Part shown: piece by piece, positions 39,181 through 51,000 of the stretch
Numbering within the stretch: the stretch's first letter is position 1
Layout of the letters: every line of letters begins with the position of its first letter
DNA from: Onchocerca volvulus
Taxonomy: Eukaryota; Nematoda; Chromadorea; Rhabditida; Onchocercidae
Reading direction: 5' to 3'
NCBI GenBank assembly: GCA_000499405.2
Contig: HG738137.1
Location: 12,274,121-12,338,120, forward strand
Length of the DNA: 64,000 nt
The notes under the pieces: generated by a model
The model's input: only the letters and a program-made list of their open reading frames with translations
Databases searched by the model: none
What the model was told of the DNA's origin: nothing
Program-made: the position numbers and the translations under genes

Positions 39181-39700
39181 GTAGCTCAGTCTAGTTAAGT
39201 GAAAAAAAAAAAAAAAGAAATGAGAAAGCGCATGTTTCTAGTGTTGGAAAAAAAAAAACTGATACTTTGTAATTTAATTTGTAGTTTGGTTGGATTGAAG
39301 AATGATTCTTGCTATGGTGATTAGGCTAGGTCGATACTAAGTGTGAAGAGGTTTTTTGTGTCTTGTGTGACAGAGATGAATGCTATTGAGAAATGTTTTA
39401 TTGATTGACGAAGAGTGTTTCTTCGTAACAAACAATTATCAGAAAAGATCCAGGCAAATTAATCACTGGATTATTCTTTTCTTTGTCAATAATAGAGAAG
39501 AATACTATTCAAGTGAATTGTCCGATTATTTCTATTGTTGTTCGCTTTGGACTATCGAACTGGAATCCTTTAAACTCTAAACTGTTACTGCTTCTGTGTC
39601 GATTTTTGTCGTTTATCTGTGAATTGGAGCATTTCGGTGGCAAACATGTTTTTCGTTTCTTTGAAACCATGTCTCGCCACCTGACCTTTAGCATTTCTTG
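39110..39700 (-). repeat. Helitron tail, inverted partner of 33870-34420
   Basis: The reverse complement follows 33870-34420 closely over about 550 bases: 'gaaacatgcgctttct', 'agtatcagttttttt', 'tctgtcacacaagaca', 'aacaattgttcgttac/aataattgttcg' and 'acaaacatgttt.ccacc'. This links the two Helitron copies to one family. Confidence 0.85.
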
Positions 39701-39886
39701 TTTACAATGATCGTCATGGCGCTATTTGACATCTTTCAGCTTTCGTCCACATCTAATATGTTTAATTTCACAATACATGTGAATATGCAATAGTTTTTGT
39801 TGTTCCATTGTCTATGTAGATATAGAAATTATCTGATTTGGCAACTCTAGAGCACATAAAATATAAGAAATAATCGATCTTTAGAT

Positions 39887-42354
39887 CTAAAACGCACATT
39901 TTCGAAGATTGACCTGAGATTTGTTGGTGTTGAATGCAAACGCCAAGCGAATCGGTAATTGCGATCTCTTGAACTGAAATGTCATATCCGTCGGAATCAT
40001 CGGAATGCGAGGAATAAAGACATGTTCATCTTGGAAAGATCCTGTCGTCGAGATTGTTGCCCCTAGACATAGCTCATTAATTTTTTTTACTTCAAATCGC
40101 GTACCGTTCAAAGTTTTGGCTGGTTGATATTTCGCAAAATGATAATTGGCACGCTGATTTTCAACCGCAGTACGTGCGATGGCGTTCCTGACAGATCGAG
40201 TGAATTCAAAAATTCTGTTGGATTCGTTACTGCTTCACCTGCTATCACAACAGTGTCGACTTATTTATATTTGACTGTCTCGCTTTGAATGTCAGAATGC
40301 ATAAAATATCGTTAAATTCGTCGACGTCATTGTTCTTGGACGCAAGAATAGTTCGTTCGCTCAGCTAGTCTTGATTCTTATAATTGGTTTGAATATTGGT
40401 AAATATTTTTAAAACCAACTCTTCTTTTGACTTTACTAAATTACAGAAGTTATGAGGCAATGAAATTCGTCCTATGATCAGATCAACCGGCACCTGTTCC
40501 AAATTTCCAGCAGTTAATGTGAGAATATTCCAGCTAATTGATCGTTTGCAGCTAAATACGCATATTTGTAGTTAATTTTAACGTCCTTACGTATCGCCAT
40601 AAAGTAGAGTGTTTCAGGTAATCATTTATTTCATCCGTTGATGTCGATCGAGGAATTACAGATAATGTTTGCCTGAAATCTCCTGCAAGCAATATTAATG
40701 TGTTACCAAATGGTCTGATATTTCACGCAAATCTTGCAATGATCGATCAAGAGCTTCGACTGATTTTCGGTGCACCACTGTACATTTATCCCAAACAATA
40801 AGTTGCATTTTGCAACACTTTTCCCATGCCGGATGTTTTGGAAATGTGGCATATGGGAGTTTCAATGAATTGCATGCTCAATAGCCATTTCAAAGCGAAA
40901 TCAGCAGTTCTTCCACCTGCAATGTTGCAGCTGTTCCGGACGCAAAAGCTAAGGCTATGCCATTTTGGGATCGAATCGTTGCCAGAATCAATCTAATTAG
41001 GAATGTTTTATCAATTCCTCCTATGCGCATCTGAAAAGAAGATTCCTCCAAATCCTTTACTGATTTCACTTTCTCCAAATCCTTTACTGACAGTTTGCAT
41101 TATTTGATCGCAAGTATCTTTTTGCTCAAATATTAGCTTAGAAATATTTGATTGCACATATGACAAAAGATCAATCGCGTTGTAATCGGCACGATCCCAG
41201 AAAATGATTGGATATTGCAGAGCATTGTAGCATCGATGAGTTTCTGCAATTTTTGTCAATTGATCGTTTCTTCTGTGAAGAACAATATCTCTAGTTTCGA
41301 ATTGACCGCGGACTATAATAATTGCCATTTCGTTTATCGTTGCATTGAATCTTTGCACGTGTCCTTCAGCAGGTGTTTTGTCAGCATAAATAATAATCTT
41401 GTGTGTATCAGATGGCATCATAACAACTGCTGTTTTGAACAAACGCGCTTAATTGTTTTTTCGTGGAAAAGCTGTTGCAGTTGGGAAACGGCGGATCTTT
41501 CTATGTCGGTATGGTGCATTCAATTCATCATTGCTATCGCTATGAAATATATATGTAGGGTTTATGCTGACCATCTGGCAAAAGAAGTAGGGAGCCGGTT
41601 TTGTGATAAATTTCCTCTTTCACTTTAAAAGTTGACATGAATTTATCGTTACTATTTCTACGCCGAACGATGTCATTTGGAAGCAGGAATTGTATTTTCT
41701 GAATTTAGATAGGAAACGCTTTGATTTGGCAGTATATCCAGCAAGCAAATGGCTCTGGCGGTTCTTCAAGTTGAAGTAGTTTAATTTTTCCAACAGCGCA
41801 CCACATTCTCCTTTGAAATTTCAGAGCATTGCAATAAGGCATACTTCATTCATAGTGCCAATGAGAATATGCGGAGTCAAACTATAATTATCAGCTGGGT
41901 TATACCGGAATGCAAGGCGATTATAATCACGTGATTGCTGTGTACGGAGTCCTGTTTAACGTTGATCATCTGCTTCTTGTTGATGTCTTTCAGCCATTCT
42001 CAGCCATTCGTTCTGTTCAAAAGGAAGCAAACCTGAAGATGCCGGAGAAGGTCGACGTGCTCGCAACCGCGCATCTTTAAATCTGGCTGTACGTCGCTCT
42101 GCTCGCATTTGAGCCATTCTTTGTCTTCTTCGCTCATTCGCTGATTCCCGTTCTTCCTCTGTTTGATTTGCAATTAATCGTCGCTGTCTTTCCCTTGTAC
42201 GTGTACGATAACCAAACCTCGATTTCTTCTGCCACGCATTATTTAGATGAACTAAAGCAGATAGATTGCATCCGAAGTATTCTCGAAATAATTTTTGACT
42301 GAAATTGAAATTGAATTCGAAACTGCTTAAATATTTAGTATTAAAAGATACCAA
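39887..42354 (-). pseudogene. Broken Helitron Rep/PIF1 helicase gene
   Basis: Recognisable pieces lie in order on the minus strand, in different frames with stops between. 42354-41956 is an Arg-rich N-terminal region (repeated ERRRQRMAQMRAERR type). 41442-41011 is a Helitron-like N domain (ETHRCYNALQYPIIF, where the family has 'ETH.SYD.LQYPL.FP'). 41078-40890 is the PIF1 Walker A region with GGIDKTFL in place of GGTGKTFL, then LILATIRSQNGIALAFAS. Around 40700-40620 is the motif GDFRQTLSVIPRST. 40111-39887 is the C-terminal block with LAFAFNTNKSQ for LAFAMTINKAQ. The HUH Rep nuclease that should lie between the N domain and the helicase is missing, apparently by deletion near 41060, where a short tandem duplication of SKGFG sits. 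Confidence 0.85.
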
Positions 42355-43257
42355 CAGTCGTAAATCTTCGCTTGTTCAAAATATTGAATCGTCGAAAATT
42401 TTTATCTATTGCTTTGAAATTTTGACAGAATGTTGCATTGGAATAAGCGCATATTTTATCGAACCTACTGTGCGTTGCCTATTGAGGGCTACGTCCATTT
42501 TGCAGAAAGTAGCTACCTGAATATAATGTCGTGTCAAAATTTCAAATCAATGAGTTAACACTTGAACGTTGTGTCAAAATGAACATTGAACATTAATGAC
42601 AAATAGACAATCCAAGACACGGCCTAATATTAGAAGTAATATCAACCTAATATTAGAAGAGATAGTTCACCAATTGCTTGAAGAAACATTTCATTATACA
42701 CTATCATGACCTCAACATTTGTGCGACCCAACTACACTCCCCACAAATCAAAAAATAAATGAATCACACCTCTCATAAAGCAAAAAACAAACGGAAAACT
42801 CAAATTACTGGCTATATTTATTTGAAAACACGCGCCCATTCGAATGCAACGCGACATGAAAATTTAAAACCAATCGATGGAGAACTTGAAATACTGCAGA
42901 AAATAGTCGTAGTCAATGCAGAAAGAATAAATTTCACTTTTAGTTGTTACGGACATGACACGTGAAAAAAAGTATGTCTATATGAAAAAGTATGACTATT
43001 GGAATACAAGATGTGCCAAAATTTGAAAACAATCGGTGGGGGAACTTCCGACGATATATCATTTGTAACAGGTAGCATTTACATTTTTATTTCTATAGAT
43101 TTTCAGATTTGCAATATTTCATTACATCTGGGCTCTACGATGAGTGACCACTGAACAAAAATGATGTACAGATGAAAAAAAAATCAACAGAAATTCAATA
43201 AATGAACATTAACCCACCACATAATCCAATTCTTGCTCTAGATTTTATTTATATAGA

Positions 43258-44434
43258 TAAATAATCAAAATTTGAATACTTTTGATGTGCGATTCTTTCA
43301 TTTTTCTATTAGAGGTTTCCTTAATAATTTTTATATTCGCAAACACTAAAAGCAAATTAAAAGCCATAATACTATTGTAATAAGCTTTTAAGGATCAAAA
43401 ATCTAAATGGAAGATTAATTTGAAAAAAATTCTTGAATCTTGGAAAAAAATGTAAATTAATGCATAAATATTTTTAAATACACGTATGATTAGAACTTAA
43501 GTGATGGATTAGACAAATGTGTTTGTACTTGCTGTGAATTAAACGGAAGAATAGCATTATTTTCGGCTGCTTCTTCAACCTGCAAAAAACTTTGTAGAAA
43601 TGATAAGAATCACTAAAATAAATGCCTTATTTTTAAACAATCAAAATTATACCATTTAAATAAGATTTTAAAGAAATGACTGAATTTAAGGTATGAAAGG
43701 TTCGTTGAAGTGAGAAAAGAGAGAAAATAACTCTTCAAAATTCTTGCATACAACAATTGTCTATCAATCTTTCTACATTCAATTGTCAAAGAAAAAGGTA
43801 AAAGTCAACAGGACATTGCCATAACAATTTATATATTTGATTTCCCGAATCTTCAAATTGAAATATTTCAATTCTTTCATAGAAAAAATGGCCGATTTCT
43901 AGCAGAAAATAGACTGAATTAAAATAGACTGAATTTAAAAAGCAAAAGAAATTCATGATACCTAAGATCTATTCGAGAAAATCCACACGAGTTCTCTAAT
44001 CAACACATTATCAACCGATTTCTGATCAAAGTACTCTCTAAATTTCCACAAAGTGCAGTTACCTGTTAAATTTAACGTCATGAGTACATTTCACTGACAG
44101 CTGGAATAAACAAATTTACTTTTGATTTCTCATTGCTATTACCATCTTTCATTGATGACAGTCATTCTTCCTTCATCTTTAAGTTTATGAAACTTGCCAC
44201 TCAGTAAACGATTGATAATAAGGAATGAGGCATCCGTGCAGATGTAAAAAGCAATTTGTATACGTTTATTTATATACATTTTGTGACATGTATAATTTGT
44301 AGTTGTTGACATTCAAACGTTCACGTATAGAATCACACGTCTTTGCTTCTATGTCGCAATTGATTTTTTTTCTACTCATTGGATGTTATGATTTATTGAT
44401 TGATTAATTATTTAGCCTGATTGGTGATTTGATA
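43258..44434. other. Intergenic, upstream of the PAF-AH gene
   Basis: No gene supported. The region should contain the promoter of the acetylhydrolase gene. It has a few short direct repeats (aaatagactgaatt, twice near 43908-43935) and no obvious TATA box. Confidence 0.45.
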
Positions 44435-44554
44435 ATGATACGAATATTACCTACAATCATTTTACTTTGCATATTCCCATCTCTGCTATATGCACAATCT
44501 ACTTCAAATTCTGCAGATTGGTTGGCACGAATTTATATTAATTTACCTTTTTAA
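44435..44554 (+). CDS. Candidate 39-aa signal-peptide ORF or 5' exon of PAF-AH
   Basis: An ATG opens a textbook signal peptide (MIRILPTIILLCIFPSLLYA) followed by a short tail (QSTSNSADWLARIYINLPF) and a stop. Two readings are possible. It may encode a tiny secreted peptide. Or it may be the 5' exon of the PAF acetylhydrolase gene: splicing from a weak donor at 44521 (TTG followed by GTTGGC) to an acceptor at 44955 (TTTATAG followed by TGC) keeps frame with the PAF-AH ATG at 44961 and would make that enzyme secreted. Neither is proven; a chance ORF is also possible. Confidence 0.35.
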   Translation: MIRILPTIILLCIFPSLLYAQSTSNSADWLARIYINLPF

Positions 44555-44960
44555 TGAATGCTTAATTCAACATTGACTACTCTTACATCTTTTTGATTTA
44601 TTTTTTATATAGAAATTAAACACAAAAAGCAATTTGTTTTTCCAGAGTATATTTTCTATTTCTGTATTTCTCCATCTTTTTCATGAAAATCGACTATAGT
44701 TAAAGCAAAATTCTACAAAATAGTGAAAAGATTGCTCGCACTACATTGCCAAAGCTGATCATATGATCATCTCAAAATTTGACATGAGCTGTATAACAAA
44801 GATCATCTCGAATTTGTTTTGAATTCTAGAGCAAAGATCATCTCAGATATGACATGAGATACAGGACAAATTCTTAAGCTATCAAATTTTTAATGTTAAA
44901 TTCAAACTTTCGATGATAAACTAAAGTTTTGTAACAGTGAGAATTTCGATTTATAGTGCA

Positions 44961-47900
44961 ATGAATATGTCGATCATCACGTTGCCTCGTCTTGGGACTG
45001 GAAAATTTGAAGTAGGATATGTCGAAGCTATGGTTGTTGACAATGATGATAATGACGATAATGGCATTCTGTTGACAATTTACTATCCAGCCGATGACAC
45101 ACTCACATGCGTTTGTTATTTTTAATTGAATAATTTGAAACTAATTTTAATGTCATGAAATCCCAAGTGGAGTTACAAAAGGAACAAAATCCTTGCTGAG
45201 ATCAAATTATATCAATATTCTGTTAAAAATTACGAGGAACGGCACTAATTGAACATCAGGAGAGGATAAATTAAAATAAACGATATAAGCATTTGCTTAA
45301 TAATTAAATAAGGGATGAAAAATGTAGGAATATGATTTAATTGTTATTAAAAATGGTATTACTATATTACCGAATTGTGTGTTCAGTTAAAAAGAGTGCC
45401 GATTTTTCTCTTCAGCAAGAATCTAAGCAACCGTTATGGCTTTCAAGGATGGAATATCTCGAAGGTCTAGCGGAATATCGGAATTTATCAGCTCAATGGC
45501 TGCAATTTGTATACGACCAGTTTATTGGTAATAAAAGGTATTGCTCAGTAAATAATACTAGTAAATCTCAACTTTTTTTTTTTTTTTTTTAGAACAACTT
45601 CGTAAACATTTTCTTATGAAGACTGTGGAATAATTGAAAAGGAATAATGAGAACCATGAAAAGATTGTTTTACTTGTTAAATGTGATATGATAATTAATG
45701 AACTTGAAAGAAAAAATGACTGGGAAGAAAGCCGACGTACTTGGATAGTGAAGTCATCAGAGGACTGTAAATGAACGAATTGCACAGATATATCTTTGAC
45801 TAGTTCCATTCTGATTTATGAAATAATAGGTAAATAACGTAATTTTATATTATCCCAACTTACTGCTTACAGTATACCCGCAAATTGGCATCTTGAATTA
45901 AGTAGTGCTGCAGCAAACTATCCAGTTTTAATATTTTCTCATGGCCTAGCTGCATGTCGCAACTTTTATTCAATTTTTTGCTCATCATTGGCAAGTTATG
46001 GTTATGTTGTAGCAGTTGTTGAGCATAGGTAAATCATTTCGTTTGAATGAAAATAATAAAGTAATATGAAATTTATTGTATTACTACAACAATAGTTGAA
46101 AAATAGTGTTATAAAAAAATCTTTTTTTGCGTGTACAGGTTGGTGAAGGAGGCGATAGAACCGATCTCTCCCTACCATACACCGGACCATTCGCGCGGAA
46201 AGAAATATGTCCAACAAGAGAGAAGAAAAGAGAGAAAAAAAAAATTCACACCAGGAAGAGGTCGTAGAGAAAGAAATAGGGACAAGACCCGAGAGAGTTT
46301 GGCTTGTAAAAAAAAAAAAAAATTTCGCATGAGTAACGTTGCCTGGCGCAACCAGTACATCATTTTTTCTTCATGCAAATTTGCAAAAGCTTGCAATATT
46401 GACCGTCTCTTCCCATCAAATTTTTAAAATTATTACTTCGGTAAACCGATATGAACTTATAACTTTCCAGGGATCGTTCAGCTTGTTGGACGTATAAATT
46501 GAAAATTGATAAAATGACGGGAAAGAGAATAGAAGTGCCGGTGAAATTTCGTAAACTTATGCCAACCGATGATGAATTTCAGTTACGAAATGGACAAGTT
46601 TGTGAATTTCCGCCTTGTTTTCACATGAATCCAAAAAATGTACAAGGGGCAGGTAGCCGACAAATGAAATTGATGTGAATGATTCGATAAAAAAATACAA
46701 AATTCAATAGAAATACGAACCCCATGATGTGAACTAGACTTTCGAACTAGAAGAAAATATAAAGACCTGTCAGTTTTGTTAAGCTTTTTTTTATATAAGC
46801 ATAAAAAAAGGTTAGTCAGATATCACACTTCTCTTTTAGTAACTAGATTGATAAGTACTATTGTATTGAAATAATTATTTTAAAATAAAACAGCGGAATT
46901 CTTTCAGCTTCAAAAACGAGTAGCGGAATGTAATAAAACGTTACACATACTGAAAGAGTTAAATCTGGGACAGTATAATTCGGACCAACGAACTGGAAAC
47001 AAATTATTGCTGGGAAATGATTTTGCATGGTCACAGTTCAAGGTTTTCTCATGATTAAAATTTCATGCATAAATTTCATTTGAAGCAATTTCTCCAAATC
47101 TTTTAATTTAATTTTATTTATGCAAATCATTATTTCTTATAGATTCTCTAATTTTAAATCAGTATCGAGATTTTCGAAAAAATTATAAATTTGCTGAATT
47201 TTCTAAAATATGTGAAATGGCTTATAGGGTCGCTTGGATACAGATAGGATATTTATTGCTGGTCATTCGTTTGGTGGTGCAACAGCTATCGCAACAGCAG
47301 CAACTTTACCTACTAATTTTTCTGTGAGTTGTTTTTCTAGTGAGATGAAATTCTTTTCACTTTAATGAATTGAAATAAAATGTACCCTCATTCTTCAAGG
47401 GTACATTTTTTTCAGGCTGCCGTAATACTCGACGGATGGATGTTTCCCATTGATAAGGAATTGCTTTCACGTGTTCGATTACCTATTTTGTTTGTAAACT
47501 CAGAAGACTTTCACTCGGAAGCAAGCATAAACGATATCTTGCAAGTCGTCAAAAATTCAAACCACAGCGTTTTACTTACCCTTAAGTATGTCTAAAAAAT
47601 TTTGAAATATAATTCAAATTTCCAGAAGTTTAGGAAGAAAAATTAAGGAAACAGAAAGAAGATTAAAAAAATCAGTGTGATAAATTTTTTTAGTATGTCA
47701 CCCATGGAAATTGCAATATTTTGCAACGTTTTTAGAGCAATAACTTCCTAATTAAATATTTACATAAAATATCATTTGAAATTAGAAAAATATGAAAATA
47801 ATCATATGCAACAGTTATCAAACATCGAAAAACGATTGCTTTTGACAAGACATTGAGACAATTTCAGTGAAGCCATGCACCAGTCTTTCACAGATTTTCC

Positions 47901-48090
47901 TATTCTGATTCCGGAAGAGCTCAGAGGATGGTTAGAATTAGAAACTTTACGTGATCCGATGCAATATTCCGAAACAGCGATTGAATTGACTGCGCATTTC
48001 TTGAAATCTTATAATGAAAACTTTCTTGCTGCTCTTCCTAACTTGTTAAAATATAAAAATATCATCACGATAGGTGCGAAATTGTATTAA
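44961..48090 (+). CDS. Platelet-activating factor acetylhydrolase (PAF-AH, lipase family)
   Basis: Eight exons give 398 residues: 44961-45110, 45416-45537, 45873-46028, 46471-46601, 46894-47042, 47228-47323, 47416-47585 and 47868-48090. The alpha/beta-hydrolase triad fits the plasma/type II PAF-AH family: Ser250 in AGHSFGGAT, Asp274 in ILDGWMFP and His329 in MHQSFTDFP. Spacings of 24 and 55 residues are close to those of the human enzyme (S273, D296, H351). Other family blocks are LLTIYYPAD, YPVLIFSHGLAACRNFYS (oxyanion region) and VVAVVEHRDRSA. The enzyme removes short or oxidised sn-2 acyl chains from PAF-like phospholipids. With the ATG at 44961 it has no signal peptide and would be intracellular; see the 44435 ORF for a secreted alternative. 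The exon 4 donor (46602) was chosen for phase. Intron 3 contains an unusual G+C-richer block. Confidence 0.92.
46131..46330. other. G+C-richer block in PAF-AH intron 3
   Basis: A block with ggaggcgatagaaccgatct, cattcgcgcgg and purine-rich agaga tracts contrasts with the AT-rich flanks. It holds a long plus-strand frame (46131-46427) with a Lys/Arg-rich, low-complexity translation and no family match. It looks like an inserted fragment rather than an exon. Confidence 0.4.
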
Positions 48091-51000
48091 AAATAAGTAA
48101 TATCCTCATAAATTCACGCTTTTTTATCTTCTTTGTTGGAATCTATTTAATCTTCATCCTACTTCATGTGTATGAATTCCACTTCTTACTTGCTTCACTT
48201 GCAACATTTACTTAATCTTTAACCTATTTCACCTATATGAATTCCACTTCTTACTTGATTCCTTAAAAAACGCACAAATTCATTGTAGACATGAAAAAAG
48301 ATTCTCAGTATTCTGCAGAGTGTTGAAATGTGAAATCAAGCTTAGCGCCATTTAAAACTAAATTATCTGGAACTATTATACGATACTATATCGCTTTTTT
48401 TTTCTTTTTTTTTTTTTTTTTTGTGAAATAACTATTTTGCTGATACTAATTTTAAAATGTTTCACTCGGTTCATCAATTAGTTCAACTATTAGCGATTTA
48501 TTCGACAGAAATCAAATATTTTCATTCATATTATTTAAACAATATATCTATACTTGCTCAGAATAGTTCGTTAGTTTTCCCTAGCATATGTCCACTATTG
48601 TGTAAAACTTGAATAAATCTTTGATGCATTGTTCATTGAATGGGAATTTTAAAATTTGTTAGTTCACTTAAATCACTGGTTGAAATAGTGATTGTATCAT
48701 TCATCCTCATGATGGCATAATCGATCATATCGATTAGCGTGATCAGTACGACTTGTCTATCTTTACTGCATTAAATTTGCTAGTCACATGAGTATGTTCG
48801 TGCATTTCGAGTTCTTCCTGAAGTCATGTCTAAAATAATTCTTTGTGCAGATTATGATTTAATCCAGATCATGATTGCATGGATCATGATTTAATCGTCC
48901 ATAGTAATAACTCAGCGGATTTTTTTTTTCAATCATTCAGATTCAGCCAACTTCTTGCTTATCTTGCATAAGACTAGAACGCTATTTAAGCTGAACAACG
49001 ATAATGCTTCTACATTCTGTACGACAAAATCTGTATTAATAGAGAGTAAATCGTTACTGTGAATTGCAATGTAACTTTGCAACCTCTTCATTAACTGCTT
49101 TCAAATTTTGATATAACTTTACATTCCAATACACGCTCTTTTTTATTTCGATTTACTTACTTTTTTTTACGTGTCATACACGCGACAGGTAAAAGTGAAT
49201 CAGTGAAAAATGGATTTTTTGGCTACACTCTGCATCAAGCCTTCATCAGCGGACTGAATTTATTGGTCACGGCTACTTTCTGCATTCATTTTTACACAGC
49301 CTTTCAAGTTTCTTCATCGATTGATTTGAAATAAAACGTTGCATTCCAATAGGCGCGTGTTTAAAAATTTTCGTTTATTTGTTGCTTTTTGAGGAATGTA
49401 ATTGCGGCGCAGATATGCGGACATCATAATAATATGTAATGAGATGCTTCGTTCGAACAATTTATGGATTACCTTCCTGACTTCTAATATTGGGTCATGT
49501 CTTGGATTGCCTCTTTTTCGTAAATTTTTTTGTTCATTTTGACGCAACTTTTCAAGTTTTTACTCACTGATTTGAAATTTTGACATAACTAAACACGCGC
49601 TTATTTAAATGCAAGTGTTCCCATATAGATAAACTTGCCTTTTCGTTACATTTCCACGTTTAATTTTAAGGATAAACACGTTTAATTTTGTGTAAATCAA
49701 AAAAAAAAAAATAACGCACTTGCTGAATATGAACTTTGAGACATGATCGATCAAATCAATAGGCCTTTTGCGGAATATCGAACAATAGAAAACCTGCCAT
49801 AGAACATAAAAACAGCCCCACCAGCGATAAAAGAATTTGAAGTTAAGTTAATCAATAGTGAAAAGAGTTTTCGCTACAGCATTTGATATTCGCAATAAAA
49901 TTATCAAGCTCAAAAAAAGTTAACCGGTTTTCTTTTGAAGGAAATGCATAAAACATGGCCAGAATAAAAAAAAAAATTTATTAACAACAAAACATATGAT
50001 AGTTGGTGCAATTCGAATAAGTTAGCATTTAAATGTTTATAAATCAGTTTGAGAATTTGAACACTGAAAAACAATTAAAATAAATGAAAATGCAAACGAT
50101 CAATTTTGCATTACTTATCCATATATAATGGGAAATGATAAGCATTACTGCTACAGAAACTATAACAATGACAATTATAATTAATGACAATTAGAATATT
50201 GATTGGCAAAGTTCAAAATACTAGACCTGAAAGAATAACTTATTTTGCTACTTACACTATAGTAAATAACCGTCCGAAGCTAGGATTACCATTAAGCTTA
50301 ATTATAACTTTCATCAATGATAATATCAATAATTAGTAATTAGTGTCGAAATGCAGGAAATCAGTGGAAGTTCTGATAAGAGAATTTCTATATGATGTAC
50401 CTTCTAAAACTTCATTTTGTAACAACTGGAATTGATTACTAATTATCGATGCATTATTGATGATAATTCTAGCTTACAGGAAATCCTGATCAGTTGAACG
50501 GGACAGTTGCATTGATCCATTCAAACTTTGATGAATCTTTTATCAACTTCAGTTAGTAATCAATTCGATTGAATCAACATCGTCTTCTGCGGTTTCGTAA
50601 TTTGGAAGGAGGGAAGCGTTAATGATAATGAACGGTTTTTTTTTCTTTTTTTTTTCATGAAAGTTAATACCTATTAGCCCTTTCTTTAATAGTTAAAGCA
50701 GATTCTTCTAATTTAGAAGCAATGAAGAAAAAGGTTAATGCTATCGAGAAATATCAGGCTAAAAGCTAGGAATCCGGAATGATTGTTCTCATGAATTCCA
50801 AGCATTAATTCATCTTGCCAAATAAATCGTAGAACGAATAATATAGCTCACGTAAAAATCGATTCCACTAGCAATCAATTGATAAAAATAGTTTCAACTA
50901 AAGAAATTGAATTTATTCATATGACTAATAAAATTTATTTACATTTAATAGACATAAAAATTTTCGAAATGTTATTTAAATTGTTCTAATTTTTCCTTTT

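Larger units (their letters stand above)
38915..43257 (-). mobile_element. Helitron with recognisable termini (degenerate)
   Basis: On the minus strand the element begins TCTATATAAATAAAATC at 43257 and ends GTGACCGGGTCCAGCTAG at 38915. The flanking bases are A before the 5' TC and T after the 3' CTAG, the canonical Helitron A/T insertion. A short G+C-rich wobble hairpin (GTGC-GGA-GCGT) precedes the 3' end, and a second such segment (ACGC-GAA-GCGT) lies about 40 bases further in. Inside are a broken Helitron protein gene (42354 to 39887), the shared tail (39700-39110) and the inverted 5'-like module (39000-39180). A second 5'-like end, TCTATAGAAATAAAAATG, sits at 43101, so copies are nested or rearranged. 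The element is non-autonomous. Confidence 0.85.

Noticed and set aside
41215..41628. 137-codon plus-strand frame
   Set aside because: It is antisense to the Helitron N-domain remnant, whose minus-strand translation carries the real family motifs.
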